A stretch of DNA of 64,000 nucleotides, taken from contig OY848919.1 in assembly GCA_963693285.1 (NCBI GenBank), positions 3,663,827 through 3,727,826 on the forward strand. Direction: 5' to 3'. Positions 63,822-64,000 of this stretch are shown here, piece after piece. The stretch is from Xestospongia muta (lineage: Eukaryota > Porifera > Demospongiae > Haplosclerida > Petrosiidae). The notes below the pieces were generated by a model. It saw nothing but the letters and a program-made list of their open reading frames with translations, ran no database searches and was not told the origin of the DNA. A program made the translations under genes and the position numbers. Position 1 is the stretch's first letter; every line of letters starts with the position of its first letter.

Positions 63822-64000
63822 CTACAATAAAACAATTGTTATCAATATGTATTTTTATAAAAAAGGTATATATTATATAATGCAGGAAAGTGCATGTCTT
63901 TATTGTCTGATGAAGTTTGATGATCTATGCATAACAGTCTGGGAATAGTATATCTATTGTCCCATTTATAAAATGGCTAACATTTGTTTTTGCAATTACT

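Overview
The window looks like nuclear DNA of an early-branching animal, most likely a demosponge of the Amphimedon type. It is AT-rich, introns are short (many 40-80 bp, nearly all GT-AG), and the genes are very large arrays of scavenger receptor cysteine-rich (SRCR) and EGF exons next to an adhesion GPCR (aGPCR). No bacterial-style operon, rRNA, tRNA or CRISPR array was seen. Species and functions are inferred; exon borders were read by eye from splice sites, intron phase and paralogue alignment.

Layout. (1) 1-504: last three exons of an aGPCR whose body lies upstream (A0), broken by a one-base difference. (2) 1151-15269, +: gene A, with signal peptide, 21 SRCR domains, Ser/Thr linker, HormR domain, GAIN/GPS, 7TM and cytoplasmic tail (64 exons). 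(3) 15803-17434, +: a dead copy of the same gene start, fused by deletion to a decayed EGF cassette. (4) 17435-21180: gene-free, with tandem and inverted repeats. (5) 21298-41544, +: gene B, with signal peptide, 24 SRCR, 34 EGF, one TM helix and an NPLY-bearing tail (85 exons; the exon lengths add to 4,238 codons plus a stop). (6) 42063-45150: wreckage between the convergent genes B and C: an Ig/EGF gene relic, inverted pieces of the SRCR gene start and its upstream region, and a 153-bp tandem repeat. (7) 63821 down to 45643, -: gene C, 5' end outside the window, with 27 whole SRCR domains plus one half, an E-set/IPT-like domain, AMOP, VWD, two EGF domains, TM and a basic tail.

Main point. 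The SRCR arrays of A, B and C are colinear paralogues. Domain by domain, A3-A11 match B5-B13 and A12-A21 match B15-B24, while C3-C24 match B3-B24. Each array runs into a different membrane module: a self-cleaving 7TM receptor (A), a long EGF stalk with an endocytic/PTB-type tail (B), or a Mesh/SUSD2/MUC4-like IPT-AMOP-VWD-EGF module (C). Every SRCR exon after the first two is phase 1-1, so exons can be lost, duplicated or skipped in frame; the window shows deletions, duplications and junction relics of this kind. Several SRCR loops carry Tyr/Trp tracts whose length differs between paralogues. I infer a locus that pairs one variable recognition ectodomain with several signalling or anchoring outputs, a plausible layout for sponge self/non-self, aggregation or microbe recognition. 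That role is not shown by the sequence alone.
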